A stretch of 64,000 nucleotides of DNA, taken from positions 434,001-498,000 of the forward strand of contig CANTFL010001244.1 in the NCBI GenBank assembly GCA_947650285.1, given 5' to 3'. Positions 27,366 to 39,734 of the stretch are shown here, one piece after another (the first letter of the stretch is position 1; every line of letters begins with the position of its first letter). The position numbers and the translations under genes are program-made. The notes under the pieces are model-generated. The model was not told the DNA's origin. It saw only the letters and a list, made by a program, of their open reading frames with translations, and did no database searches. This DNA comes from Hyaloperonospora brassicae. Taxonomy: Eukaryota > Oomycota > Peronosporomycetes > Peronosporales > Peronosporaceae.

Positions 27366-29307
27366 TGTGGTAAAGTCACTAGTTGAATTTTTGGGACGTG
27401 GATCGCTGACCACTTAGTTAAGGCGTCTCTTACTGGCGGAAATGACACCAAGTGATCTAGCGATCCAATAGGAGACGGAAGATGACCCCAACGAGGATCA
27501 ACGATCCATTCCAACTGTGGACAGAATGATGGATATTAGATATTTAAGACGAGGTGTAGAAAAGCATAAATTCAATGGACCAATCCGGGACGAGACGCAG
27601 ATGATTTCAACGGTGTGATCCGGGACAAAGGCAGATATGAAGTCAAGCAACCGACCTGAAGATTAGTCAAGGACAAGAACGTGTATGTTGAAGCAGGTGA
27701 AGACTAGGTCACAAATCTACACGCGAAGGTCTCTTGATTCACGAACATTTGGGACATAATATTGACCGATATCGACAACGGTCGTGAATATTGTAGCAGA
27801 CTTACTCTGGGAAAGGTACATCTGGGACCAGGTGGTGTGATGTGGCTCTGTGACGAAGGTGTAGTATCCTGCAGATCGGTGATAATTTTTACCGGTATCA
27901 CAAGGGGAGTTCTGATTTTGTTTGATTATAGCCCGATCTGAAAGTATGAATACGCATTGGAGTCCAAAGAGTTATTGTAAGACATGTGGAGGGTCTCGTG
28001 AATCCGATAAACCCTGAAGGGAGGTATTGGAGTACGTACAATAAACAGAATAATATCTACTGCTGAATTGTACCGAGTCGATCTTGAAAGATCTCGAAAG
28101 GGCACCAGATCGGTCATGTTCTCGGTTGATTATGAATATATCGTTGATGGAGCTATTGGATCATGATGATTATGCTTGTCAAGGTTCATGAGTGATGGCT
28201 CAAGAGTTCAGACCGAAAGAGCCAGTGGAAGCCGGTTAGATTGACGTCGCAAAATGTGTTTAGACAAATTTGGTATTTGGGTACTATTCAGTGCTCTCCG
28301 GTACAAAAAACGGGAATTTAGTACCGTATTTGGGATTTGGGCTATTTTGGTGTTCTAGGTACGATACCTGGAATACTGACGCTATCATTGAAGCACAGGT
28401 CACGAAATTTCGACACAAGTTCAAGGGCAAGATCCGGCTTAAAGCAATACCGGTATGGGGAACGGTCTACAATCAGGAATAGGCGTAAAGATACGCTGGC
28501 TGGTAATTTGGTTAGTAAATAAACAGACTCGAACTCTACTTCTTCTACTCACGACGCGCGTCCCCCCTTCTTTTTTGAGAAAAATTTCTTTGGCTTCCCC
28601 GACGATTTAAAGCACGCGGATTGCAAGGACATTGAGACCGATCTTTGATTGTTGACCGAGGTCTAGAAGAGCGATCCCGGAAGATCTGGTCGGATCGATC
28701 AAGTAATCACACTCAACTCGACTACTAGGATAGCAGCAACATCGTAAAAGGACGGGACACAAGATCGCGAGACGGCCTTAAGTGGTTAGAAGATCTATAA
28801 AAGAAGTTCAAGACAAGACCAAGCCAGCTCGAAGCGATTAACCGGATAGATCCGCACGTTTCATTTTGGCGAAATAGGAAATTATATCTGGCCCAAGCTA
28901 CGCACTTTCGACAAGATTGGCCGATCACAAGACCAGATCGCACCGATCCCGAGACAAGGTTGACGCAAGAATATTATTTGCTGAGTGAATATTTCCGCAC
29001 AGCAAAGACTCCGACCCCGGAAACAAATTGCGTTGGTGTGATCCGAGATCAAGATTGCAGAACCCCTGTTCGTGGTGTGAAGATTTCCGAACCGAAAGCA
29101 AACTTTCTCGCGAAAACCTCAGCGAGATCGACATCTCTCAAGGCCATTACGAAGAGCTCAAGCCAGCCCAACCGAAGGGTACAAAAGATGAGCACATAGT
29201 TATACAACGAGGCACGGATCGGAGAACCCCCTCCCTAAGTCGGCAAGTCTGGGAAAGTGGAAGATCGACCCTTACACAATCGATTTTGTGAGATCAACCC
29301 TACCACA
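27366..29307. repeat. LTR-like block (about 1.9 kb), same family as the solo LTR at 37024
   Basis: It starts TGTGGTAAAG and ends ACCACA, the same inverted ends as the nested solo LTR. Near the right end both copies share an ordered set of words: a CCCCCTCC tract, AAGTCGGCA, CAATCGATTTTG and CTACCACA or CCACCACA. No clear target duplication flanks it. The interior has no protein-coding frame. Many GATC-rich words occur. Confidence 0.55.
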
Positions 29308-30540
29308 CAGTGACTCTTCTTGATTTCCTTGGTTATTCGGCACAGAGAAGGATTTGTTATAGGTGTCTTGGTATTATTAGGAGCTCTGGGAGCTAGCGGA
29401 GGTTGCTCACCATGGGTCAAACTTTGACCACTATCTACTGCTTCGTCGTGCACGTCGATTTGACGTCTATCAATACACGAGAGTTGCTGACGCGGCTTAT
29501 GTGCAGCGAACATTCTTCCGATTTTAGGCTAAATTAAGCGTCCTCGTTGTCATTATCGTGTCCATACTACTCAGTATTTTGATTATCCGCCCTGAAGATG
29601 TCGATTTTAATGGCTCCATCCACCAATGTGTCTGCGTGAGTCATAATCGCTTTCGCCGAGTTTGATTCGGCGCGCGAAGTCCTTCCGGCTGTTGCCGAGG
29701 GCTTTCCGATTGTGATTTTAGATTTAAGGACCATATTTCCTAGAATGTTTGGTACCTGATAAAACAATCGCACACCCTTAATTTGAAACTCGAGAACAAG
29801 TTGTGGTACATGTTTAAGTCAGATCTGGGTCAATATAATTTTAACGTGACAACACAACAATCGCCGAGCTAGGCGGCGCAGTTGGGCTTGTACGTCAGGT
29901 CAAATATTGTTGCGGTTCGCCCCTTCGAATTTGGTTGTGGCTCTCGCCTAGCAGAATACCTAAAACAAATCACACTCGTTTCCAGAAGACTGCCTGAGCT
30001 CAGCAGCATTCGTCCCTACAGCCCTGTGACCTCGTAAAATCGGTATACTTCGGCGTTTTCACGCTTTTACAGGTCACCGGGCGCAGTATACGCCCGACTA
30101 GAAGACATACGATGTCATTGGTGAAACCCCTACCGGCTCGTCGCTTGACGAGTCTTTGAAACAGTGCCGGCTTTTTGGTCACTGGCTCACCGTTCGCGAG
30201 TCTAAAAGCGGTGCCGTCTACTGGGTCACAAGCTCGCCGTGCGAAAAGTTTGATCTTTTGCTGGAAGCGACTAATGCCTTCCCCGGGCCGACTTAACTCT
30301 TGTTGCTTCCAATCAACACCTTTGCAAGCTATGCTCCTCGAGGCTCGACAGCAGGCATAATCGAGGCCACACAGGGACTCACCTAAAAATGTACACTTGT
30401 CTTGGACTTGAAAATTCTGCTCTGTATTTATTACCACCTATTTTCTTCCTGATTGAAAAAGGACTCGTTCGTGGTTCTACTTCATCCCCTCGTCGTCCTA
30501 TAATAATACCTAGTGGAATAAACTATTCCTCATCTTTCTC
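29308..30540. other. Repeat-derived region without a gene
   Basis: The minus strand is open for 145 codons at 30000-30437 with several Cys pairs and basic residues, but I see no domain. It is probably a retroelement piece. The rest has no coherent frame. Confidence 0.3.
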
Positions 30541-30750
30541 TCTCGTAGAGTCTTGTCTTTTCAAGTCTTGTCTTTTCAAGTCTTGTCTTGTCTTGTCTCG
30601 TCAAGTCTTGGCTCGTCGAGTCTTGTCTCGTCAAGTCTTGGGTCATCGAGGCTTGTGTCGTCCTCGATTCTTGTCTTTTCGAGTCTTGTATCGTCGAGTC
30701 TTGGGTCGTCGAGACTTCTATCGTCGAGTTTTTCCTCGTCGATTTCTCCA
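30541..30750. repeat. Degenerate minisatellite with GTCTTGTCTCGTCGA-type units
   Basis: About 210 bp made of irregular 10-15 bp units built from TCTTGTCTTTTCAAG, TCTTGTCTCGTCGAG and TCTTGGGTCGTCGAG. Apparent Ser/Arg-rich ORFs in every frame are translations of the repeat. Confidence 0.85.
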
Positions 30751-32740
30751 CGTAGAGCCTTGATTTTTGGTTTCGGTTCCATCAGGCTTCTCCCGTCGAG
30801 TTCTCCACTCCGATAAATAAGGAGTAACGAGAATATCACGTTGGAAAGTCCCCCATACCACAAAGTGCACAGCAAGGCGAATGTCTTAATCTTCACAAAT
30901 TATGTTTTACGGGTAACTTATTGATTTAGCAATACGTTAACGTGCTGATGTACGGGTTAAAAACAATGTGTAAATATAGATAAATAGTGGTAAATTGTTA
31001 GGTCATTTCAACAATAAATATGTCGCGTCGGAACGATTGTGTAGATTAAATATATTTTGAGCATTTTCTTGAACCAAATTATAAATATATAGCAATACCT
31101 CTTGCCAGGGTGACGCTTGAAGCAGGGCATCTTTGGGACGGATATAACCAAACGAGCTCATAAGAAGTGGCTTTGGCGCTCTACGAAAATTTATCTAGTC
31201 TTTTGCTTATCCGGTCGCATCATTAACGATCGAAATCAGGTACATGATCAATGACTTTAAACTTGGGGTTTAATGATACTGTCCATCACGACTAGCTGAT
31301 ATCGTCAAAACTTCCACCATTTTTGAGAATAGTAATCATTTCGATATTTGTAATATATAACTTTTAGAATCTGTCATGTACCTCTACAAAACTTTAATGG
31401 GTTTATTGCAAAGTCCTTGTCGGTCAATACAAGCCTGCCGTGCTACCAAGCTGTCTGAAACGGCGGCTATCGAGCTTTATTTGTTGGCAACTCAATGTTC
31501 ACGACTATTCCCATATAGCCCATGCAGTGTACAAAGAAATAACATAAGTACTGTTTAAAGCTAATGTTAGAGACATAGCCTCGCCATTCATGCGATCCAC
31601 GCAAATCTAAATAGCTAGATTGATTCAAATTGTTACTATAGTGAGTCACTGAAGCCATTTACTAAATATGATACTGGTTATGTGATGTCGTCGCAGGAAA
31701 TCATATCTACTTTTCATGAAACAATTGATAAAAATAAATTTTAGCTGCTACATCAAAGATCTTAACAGTCGGATTAGTAAAATATCGTCTAATGAATAGC
31801 CAATGATGCACAGGCTGTACTTAAGTAATAAAATAAAAACTATAGTTATCGAAATACTTAACAAATCGAGATGATAATAATCTTGCTTTAAATCTGGGTT
31901 ATACATTCTAACTAATATATTTATTCGTAGTCCAATAATTTGCATAACCTATTTTAACTTATACTATTTATACATTTTTAAAAACTGAATGAATGGATTA
32001 GCAAAAACGACGTACTTATAATTCCACACGGCAGCTCTTTAATTTTTAATCGATTGTATTGGTCTTCTTAGTACGTAAATATATGTTTACTACTTTTAAA
32101 ACCACCTATACCTGGCTATATACTTTGACGCGCACCGAAATCTTAAGCTATTTAAAATTCCCTGCACAAAAAAATTATAGCTTTAATTACGAAACTAAAA
32201 AGAAATTATTTTTACACCAACAAAGCTCGTGATGACAATTCATCGATTATACGTATGATAAAGGACTTTCAATCTAATAAGTATACTTGTTTTCACATAA
32301 AATTATCTACATTACTCCATTTGATTCGTATTAGTTTACATAAAATTGCATAGACCCCGAATGCGCTCATGTAAGCATATTTAGCTATCCCCTAAGATGT
32401 CGCTGAGTTTAACCGAACAGCTCTCGTTATCGGAACATAAATCGATGCGATTGATCCACCAATGAGTATTCATTTGCGTGCATAACGCCTCAGAGCAGGT
32501 GGAACTGAGCACCAACTGTTACGTTCAACACTATAAAATATTTGCAGAAAACCATTTTGACTGGATCCGTAAATAAAGAATTTCCTGATCTTTCTTAGTA
32601 GTTTTTTTAACTTAAAATGTCTAAGCATTTGTGTATTACCGTTTGAAAATCGATATTATAATGCTTTACGTCTGATAATATATCAAATGTTTTTGTTGCT
32701 TTAATGTATCCCTCAACAAAATTATTTAGTACAATATCTA
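30751..32740. other. AT-rich gene-free stretch
   Basis: Very AT-rich DNA with short ORFs only and no recognisable domain in any frame. No LTR border was found. It may be old, mutated transposon DNA. Confidence 0.5.
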
Positions 32741-32742
32741 TG

Positions 32743-33410
32743 GGGAATTGCTAAATTCACACCCCTTTTCCTTAGATTCACACCAACCTTTCAAGATCTT
32801 AAATATAAAATCCCTATTCATTTTAATATTTGATATCTGACAAAGGTATTACTCAATAATCTAGGCCATTAATTGGCAAGTAAAACGTAAGAAATACATA
32901 AGATACTACTCACGCCTGTGGTCTAGCTTCTCCAGCGGTTAGTGATAGGGCATCACGCAATAACATGCTTACTCCTTCCGAGGTAGTATGCCAGTCAGGA
33001 GCAACTTATGGATAATGTGCAGACGTTCGCACGTGACCAAGGCTATTCTGTTACGATTAAAGTTCGATTGCAGGAGAGCGTGTCTACCTTAAATGTGATC
33101 GAGGTGGCGTAAACGTACCAAAGTTTGGAAAAGAGCGCCAACGCCAGACCAGCTCACGCCAAATTGATTGCCCGTTCCTTTTAAATGGAAATTTGGGTAA
33201 AAAAGGGTAATTGGAAGTTAAACTTGATGAATGGATGCCACAATCACGAGCCGTTACTCCATCCGTCTGGTCATTCGACTCATAGGAATCTAAATAGCGA
33301 GCAGATAATGTACTCGTCGTTGTCCAACGGCGATTGCGTACCTTAAATATTTAAGATTTTGAAGGAAAGGTGTGAATCTAAGGAAAATTGGTGTGAAGTT
33401 AACAATTCCA
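32743..33410. mobile_element. Non-autonomous element with ~60-bp terminal inverted repeats
   Basis: The left end (32743-32808) GGAATTGCTAAATTCACACC... and the reverse complement of the right end (33344-33410) GGAATTGTTAACTTCACACC... agree over about 60 bp with roughly ten mismatches. Each arm holds two TTCACACC words separated by TTTTCCTTAGA. The ~540-bp interior has no coding frame, as in a MITE. I could not identify a convincing target duplication, so the outer borders may be a few bases off and the superfamily is unknown. Confidence 0.7.
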
Positions 33411-34394
33411 AATCTTACTTTGCTGTGATCACTTCCAATATATATATTTAATTAGACCCTTTCTTTGGCTAATAATCGGTGGGTCCTCTTCAGACTATAT
33501 TGTACGCTCTCAGTATAGTTTTCTTGTCATTAGATCCCCCTCCCAGAACTCTGATGAACTGGGAATCTTTCGGACTCACGCGTCTGTGACGATTCCTTGG
33601 CCTTCGACGCTTCCATCCCAGGTTCAGTTTTTATCTTCAAATCTTCACCCAGGGACTCACGGCGAAATCCCGAGTCATCAGAAGATCCGGGCACGCGCAC
33701 CATTGTGGTACTCCGGTTCCGAGTTCTTGCTTGCCTTCTTTACCCTGAGTACCCGTCGGTGGGGAGGGTTGCACTCTTCCAGGTGGACTCGTGTCAGTGA
33801 AAAACTTCACCGTGTTTGCGATGGGGTCGAGGTTTGATCTCGGTGTGGAAATCTTCACACCACGATCGGGGTTGACGTAGTCTTGTGATATTCTTCACGG
33901 GATCAATTTTATACTTGTAGGGTGCTCGATATGAGTCACCCTGATGTGTAACATATCGCCTTGTCCAAATGTAGACCTTGATTCGCGGGCCTTCTGACCA
34001 CTTGAGCCGTCTCGCAATCTTGAGTCTTTAACCAAAAAGGGTTTCCTGCGTTCAGTCGCAGTTGGGGTGTTGCTTGATAGTTCTTGATCCCTGGTCAAAC
34101 AATCCAGGGATATCACATGATTAAAGTATATGGATTTTCCTTGACTTCGGGTGGCCAGCGATCCACCCGGAGGAGAAGTTGACACGTGTACTTTGAAGCA
34201 AATTGAACTATACTCAATGTTAACCAATCAAATCCAACATCACTATCCCTATCCCCATGTCTTGGAATTCGCTTGCCACATGTACCTCTCTCTAGACGGT
34301 AGCGATCTTGTACTGGCGTGGCACACACCTCATATAATTATCCGATTGCAGTCGCCCTTCTGGTCGCCGATCGCGTGGCATAACCCACACTAGC
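33411..34394. other. LTR-like repeat DNA, partly an inverted copy of the 27366-29307 family
   Basis: Around 33835-33890 the words GGTGTGGAAATCTTCACACC and GGGGTTGACG resemble the reverse complement of 29030-29095 in the LTR-like block. There is no coding frame of note. A short hairpin, CCCAG...CTGGG, lies at 33542-33563. Confidence 0.35.
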
Positions 34395-34672
34395 CTGATC
34401 GCGATCACATACCTTATCCCTGATCACTATCTCGATTGCCTCCTGATCGCGATCACCTAGTCGATCGTGGTTCACATGGTGTGCTCCACACCAGCCTGAT
34501 CGCGATCAAATACTTGATTACTGATCACGATCTTGATCACCTCCTGATCGCGATCGCCTTTCTGATCGCGAGTCAAATGGTGTGGTACACACTCTTCCGA
34601 TCGCGATCTCTTGTCGTGGTCCACACCAACCTGATCGTGATCACATACCTGATCGACGATCACCTTGCTTAT
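34395..34672. repeat. Repeat cluster of the palindrome TGATCGCGATCA
   Basis: CTGATCGCGATCA and close variants occur at about 34396, 34443, 34496, 34543, 34562, 34598 and 34631, within degenerate ~100-135 bp units that also share CACATGGTGTG and CCACACCA. No protein is encoded. Confidence 0.75.
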
Positions 34673-34857
34673 TGCATTTTCCTTCTTGATCGACTGATCG
34701 CCAACGCAATCTTCCCCATGCTAAGAACCCCGTCTCTAGGAATCGTATCCTTCGTCCGTCATTCTTTAACCTGATATCGCAGGTCCCATATTGTCCGATC
34801 TAATATCCAGTTTTGTCTGAACGTCCAATAGACGCGACCAGACCAGTTGCGGAACCG

Positions 34858-36000
34858 TCACTGCCAACCGTTTCCTGACTCGGATATAACTGGAACGCGA
34901 TCAATTCCCCTGTCGCGAATTTCCGTAGTTGCTTCACCACAAAACTCTAGATCAAGTTGGAGCGCCGACTTTACTTTACTGATCCAGTTTATGGCCCGTT
35001 CTTTATTCTTTTCTCGTCCGGCAAACTCTTTCAGTTCGGCCATGACAGACATCCGGATTCCATTGGTTAGAGAACCCTCCACTATCCGCCGACCCTGACG
35101 TTGTCACCTGCGGTAGTCTCTTACTATCATGTTCCCGGTGCTCACGACTATATTCATGCGATCTACTAGAACGCGATCCGACCGACTCCATGTTTATATC
35201 TGGCATATATATCTCCGGTTCAGGTTGGTGACGAGCCGATTGTCCGGCATTCATACGGGCTTATTCTAACTCATGTTTCCCTATAGCTGCTCAAAAAGGA
35301 ATTCACCTGATTTGATTCCACCATGTTTATACACTGCGTCGCCGTTGGCTTTACCGATTGCGCTTCTGCCGCATTCAGTACCAGTTTCCTCTGCAATAGA
35401 TCCGCGCCCCTTGGTCCAAGTGACATTCGTTGGAACTCAACCAGATCGTTTAATTCTTTCACTGATTCCGCTAAAGCATAACGGGACTATCTCGTTTGTT
35501 CACCATTTGTGGAATCGTTGATTGGTGTGATAACTTGATCCATCGTGACCCGCAACGTGATCTGTCGGCCGTGGTGCCGATCGGAGTGGGTGGGTTGTCT
35601 GCGGGGTCGCGTACGTCTATGAGCGGACTCAACGTCTTAAACAGCGACTGTCCTGCGGCAATAACTCGGTCGTGGTTTCACTCTGGTATATTTTGCGCAT
35701 TAAAAAATCCAGCAGTTAACTCCGCCTCCATCAGAAGATTGACTAAACGCCGGAGAGCCTTCAACACGTTGGGAGTTGATTTGGGTACAGGTATTGGTCC
35801 GCGTATGTATACGGTCAGCTTCGGCTTTATCGTTTTAAGCACTGGATAGCTCGACAACAACTTCGTCAGCTCCTCACATGGTACTCCCGGCTTATTTTTC
35901 GTCAAATCGCTAATCATCAAACTTAGCTTCGCGATCCACTGACTTCAAATCTTGATCCATCTTCTCTGTCTTGACCTGTCCCCCGGTTTGCTTGTTTTTG
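34858..36000 (-). pseudogene. gag: gag relic of another minus-strand gypsy element
   Basis: Minus-strand ORFs at 35678-35920, 35271-35462, 35003-35254 and 34858-35082 follow each other in broken frames. The last reads MAELKEFAGREKNKERAINW followed by ISKVKSALQLD, which matches the conserved capsid opening of oomycete gypsy gag proteins. The preceding piece is Ser/Arg/His/Glu-rich. Pol was not found to its left, so the copy is truncated or non-autonomous. Confidence 0.6.
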
Positions 36001-37189
36001 TAAACATTTCGATCTTGTTTTAGCGCGGCCAGATTCTGAAAGTCTTCAAAAAATCGTTGCTTCTTTCTTCATCATTTCTGATGATCCGTCTGATATGAAT
36101 TAAAATCCTTTGGAGAATCCCCTAGGGGTTTCATCCTGCATATCGTGCTTTGCAGCACGATATACGGTGGCCCTCGAAGGGAACTCATAAGGGAGTTGGT
36201 GTCATAACTACACTGTGGATCAAGCTCCAATAGGATGTACAGAAGTAAAGGCAGCGCCGAAGGTCCAACACTCGAATAAATCGAGTGGACCGGGACATGG
36301 TTGCTTGCCTAGCGAGCAACATCCTAGGAATAACAAACCGGTTGTCCAAGAACGACAGCACATTTATCCTAATCGACTGAAGAGAAGGTCGTAGATAATC
36401 GATACCTGACTGTGGTAGCATAGCCACATTCAGAATACTTCGAGGGAACAAGTACCCACGTGTTTGAGGAGGGAATTTCTCAATATTTACTTGCTGGGAA
36501 ATTAGGCGCTCAGCAACCTGGGCTGACGAGCCTTAGCAGTCTGTGGAAATAGGATCCCAGGAAGATAACGAGACGTTGAACGTCTTGGTCAATGACAGAT
36601 CAAGCGTAGGCACTTATACGCCTGGTCTGATTGTGCCTCAGAAGTTAACATCGGAGGTAACTCAATTACCAACGCTATAACCGAAACGATTCTTGCGTGA
36701 TTTGCGTAGTGGCAAAGACAAGCAGATCTGCATACGCGTCACAGAGATTGAGTATGTGACCGACATTCGGTCGGCAATAGTATTTGTTGCAAACGAACGG
36801 GTTCTCAGCAGCTCATCGATGGACGAAAGTGTCCTCGATGAAAAGACTACGATTAAACAATGCACGTCTCAATCCTGGGAGTCACTTTATGAAAATCCTT
36901 TGTATAAAGATTTGATCGAATTCTGGGTTGAGTTCCTTAAATTCGCACCTTTCGATCTGTCCAAGGATAAAGGAACTAGGCACGAGATCGAGCTCAAAAA
37001 ACAAAACCGGGCTCTAATGAATGTGTGGTAAAGCGAACTTTCTGGAAAGGGTAGACTCAAGGAAGGATGGACCGGAGGGACAGGGGCCTCGCGATCGAAA
37101 AGGGACTGGAGGACAAGGAGCCACAGAGGAGAAGCGGCCGTTGGGTTCCAGCCCTTGAGAGCGGCACCAATTCGGATCGTTCTCAACCA

Positions 37190-37478
37190 CTCGTCGGTCG
37201 ACCGGGCCACTCGTCGGTAGGTACGGCCGACCAAGGCGGCCTCGGTCAACCAAGGCGGTCTCTGTCACCCATCGGCCGACCTGGTCACCCTTTGGTGGGC
37301 ACGGCCGATCAAGGCGACCTCGGTCAACAAAGGCGGTCTCTGTCACCCATCGGTGGATACGGCCGATCAAGGCGACCTCGGTCACCCAAGGGCCGACCTG
37401 GTCACCCTTTGGTGGGTACGGCCGATCAAGGCGACCTCGGTCACCCAAGGGCCGACCTGGTCATCCATCGGCCGACCC
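37190..37478. repeat. Tandem repeats inside the solo LTR (GC-rich, about 60-65 bp units)
   Basis: Units of the form ACGGCCGATCAAGGCGACCT followed by CGGTCACCCAAGGGCCGACC and TGGTCACCCTTTGGTGGGT repeat about four to five times with substitutions. ORFs on both strands through this block are repeat translations. Confidence 0.85.
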
Positions 37479-37819
37479 GGACTATCAAGATCAAGCGTCC
37501 CTGACCACTCATCATAGTGAGTCCAGGCGTAAGGCAAGTACAGAGTAAAGGAGTTTAAAGGGTAGGACATTATTAATTACTACTCAATTTGCGATCTAAG
37601 CCACACGTCTCGTGAGCCAAGAAGCTTGTAAGTCTACCAACCTGTTCCGGGCCAGGGATCTATTTGGCCCACCCGTTGAATAGACAGTGCTGGTAATAAT
37701 CAAGTGCAAATAGAACCCCAGGAAGTATATTGGCCTGTAGGTTCGTGGAGTAGCACCCCCCCCCCCAACTCAATCCCGCTATAGGAAGCGGTCTCCATTC
37801 CCTAGTGGTAAGGGAGAGG

Positions 37820-37915
37820 ATACATAAAGGCCAGGCGGTGGACACCCCTGAGACACATAAAGGCCAGGCGGTTAACACCCCTGAGACAAGCAAAGGCCAG
37901 GCGCTACTAGCCCTG
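37820..37915. repeat. Three tandem copies of a ~38-bp unit inside the solo LTR
   Basis: The unit AAAGGCCAGGCGG...CCCTGAGACA occurs three times in a row, the last copy diverged at its middle. Confidence 0.85.
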
Positions 37916-39059
37916 AGAACTCTGGTTATAAGTCCACTCTCAACAAAGTTGACCGAGTGGCTGCCCTAACTGGACCCCGACTGAAGCATATCCGCTCGGG
38001 GCCCCCAAGGTCGACACACACCAAGACCGACATCTAACTCCATCGCCACGTCCTCCGAAGAGTGATACCCGCCAAGCCGACGGGTACACAAGGTGAGTTT
38101 AAGATCCAAGCGGAATAGGAGTACCCCCTCCTCAAGTCGGCAGTCCGGCACAGTGGGCGGTTTGGAGTCACGCCAATCGATTTTGGCGACCCACTCCACC
38201 ACAAATGTGTCACTAACCAGTGACCACTGCACCGTGAGCAAGTACTAGCGATCGACAAGTTCTTTGCCGATCACTTTGCAGAGGTACATGTGAGGGAATC
38301 AACTTCCCCTCACAGCTCTTCTACTTTCTGGGTGCTAAAGACCACAGGAGAATGGCGGATAGCGCACGCATTTAACAAGTTGAATGCTGCAACGGTACCG
38401 GCTCAGACGACGATACCGCGAAAGGAAGTAATCATAGATGATATGTCTTAGAGTACCGTCTTCTCGTCCATGGATTTGATGGATGTCTTCTATCAGATCC
38501 TCATGCGTGAAAGGGGCATCCCGTACACGGTAGAGAAACTCAATGGTACGGTGTGGGAATGGCTTGTGATACCACAGGGGCTGAGCAACGCCCCTGCGAC
38601 GTTCAACAGATGTGTTGCAAATCTGTTGATACCAGTGCGGTATATCGCACCGAGTGACTTCGACGATGTGTTCGTCCATAGCCGGACTATGGACGGAAAG
38701 ACGGATGTGGAATCTTACAGAACACACGTTTTTCAGGTGCTTCAACCTATGCGCAAGCATAAGTTGCACGCCAACCTAAAGGAGTGTATATTCGCGGCTA
38801 GAGAAATACCAGTTCTTGGATACATCGTGGGTAAACACGGCGTACGCCCTGATCCCAAAAATATCACGGCCACCACCGACTGGCCTGTGTCAGTCGATGT
38901 CAAGGGACTTCGTAAGCTCCTTGGGCTCGAGGAGTACCTGCAAAAGTACTCGCGCAATTAATTTTTTTCTTTTTTTCGTGTAGGTTTTCCTTTAGTAAGT
39001 TTTCCTTGGGGAGTTACTGAAGGTCTTACGCCGAGATTACTGTTCATCTTTCTTTCTTG

Positions 39060-39734
39060 CTCAAGAAAAATGTGAGGTGGTCATGGAACGCTGACTGTCT
39101 GCGTTCCTTTAAAAGTATTAAGCAAAGCTTGATGCAATCGCCCATCTTGGCGATTGTAGACCAGGACAGACCATTCCATGTGGTCTGTGACGCCAGCGAT
39201 TTTGCGGCCGACTGTGCGTTGATGTAATTCGAAACAGATGGCGCAGAGCGCTTCATCTCCTATCAATATCGTTATCTGCAAACAGCTGAGCGTAATTATC
39301 CAGTGCATGAAAAGGAACTCCTTGCCACGAAGTATGCACTGGCCAAGTTTCGTGTCTATCATTCGGGAGATAGATCGTTCATCATCTATACGGACCATGC
39401 GTCTCTACGCAAGTACGTAAACATTCCACACCTCTCGCAAATAATGGCGAGGTGGCTGTCTTTTGTCGCGGAGTTCAACTTCTCCGCCAAGTATAAACCA
39501 GGACGACTGAACGTCGTCGCTGATGCGCTTTTGCGCCAACCCTATTTTGAGCCGGGCGCGCAACTTAACAGTGAGGATAACCCCACTGTTGCGACACTCA
39601 CATTCATTATCCCGCCGTCAGTGTTACTTGACGACGTAAGAAAGACCTACGCAGAAAATAAGGATCTTCTGCGCTTGATGAGTCATCTGGTGAATCCAAC
39701 TCGTAAATCGTTGAAAGATCTATCGTCTTTGTAA
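39060..39734 (+). pseudogene. pol: Copy 2 RNase H and start of integrase
   Basis: The frame reads VVCDASDFAADCALM, then a TAA near 39225. After that RNYPVHEKELLATKYALAKF, IIYTDHASLRKYV and KYKPGRLNVVADALLRQP follow. The frame stays open through the 1380-type position where copy 1 has an extra base, and ends at a TAA at 39732. The HHCC segment beyond it (39850-39990) is present but broken. Confidence 0.82.

Larger units (their letters stand above)
22000..29307 (-). mobile_element. Large decayed Ty3/gypsy element on the minus strand
   Basis: Scattered pol and gag traces on the minus strand run from right to left: an LTR-like block (27366-29307), gag-like ORFs (26095-27354), an RT trace near 23071-23163 (VVAMPFTLHNASIMYQQLV, the place of the usual MPFGLCNAPATFQ), and an integrase trace near 22060-22150 (KMKIVSDRDVDFAQ). 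Stops are dense, so it is old. Borders other than the LTR are approximate. Short ORFs in between (22724-23074, 24586-24846, 25163-25363) are probably pieces of this element. Confidence 0.6.
37024..38213 (+). repeat. Nested solo LTR (1190 bp) with AATG target duplication
   Basis: The insertion starts TGTGGTAAAG and ends CCACCACA, giving inverted TGTGGT/ACCACA ends, and is flanked on both sides by AATG (37020-37023 and 38214-38217). Removing it and one AATG restores colinearity with copy 1 RT. It has no coding capacity. Inside are tandem repeats at 37190-37478 and 37820-37915 and a run of C at 37755-37769. It belongs to the family of the block at 27366-29307. The absence of internal element sequence fits loss by LTR-LTR recombination. 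Confidence 0.88.
36680..38961 (+). pseudogene. pol: Copy 2 reverse transcriptase, interrupted by the solo LTR
   Basis: The left part (36693-37020) reads VFVANERVL, MDESVLDEKTTIKQC and DKGTRHEIELK, matching copy 1. It resumes after the insertion at about 38218 (CEQVLAI-type block, reading VLAIDKFFADHFAEVHV). The second half is open at 38470-38961: DLMDVFYQILMRERGIPYTV, MPQGLSNAP-type block as IPQGLSNAPATFNRC, FDDVFVHS and VKGLRKLLGLEEYLQKYSRN. A TAG at 38448 and frame changes before it kill the gene independently of the insertion. Confidence 0.85.

Noticed and set aside
27366..29307. Target-site duplication around the long LTR-like block
   Set aside because: The flanks (ACAGC and CAGTG) do not match directly, so no duplication is claimed.
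37100..37500. GC-rich repeat as a possible CRISPR-like array
   Set aside because: Units are contiguous without unique spacers, and the context is a eukaryotic LTR.
37755..37769. Run of C bases as a functional motif
   Set aside because: A simple homopolymer in a repeat; length is likely error-prone.
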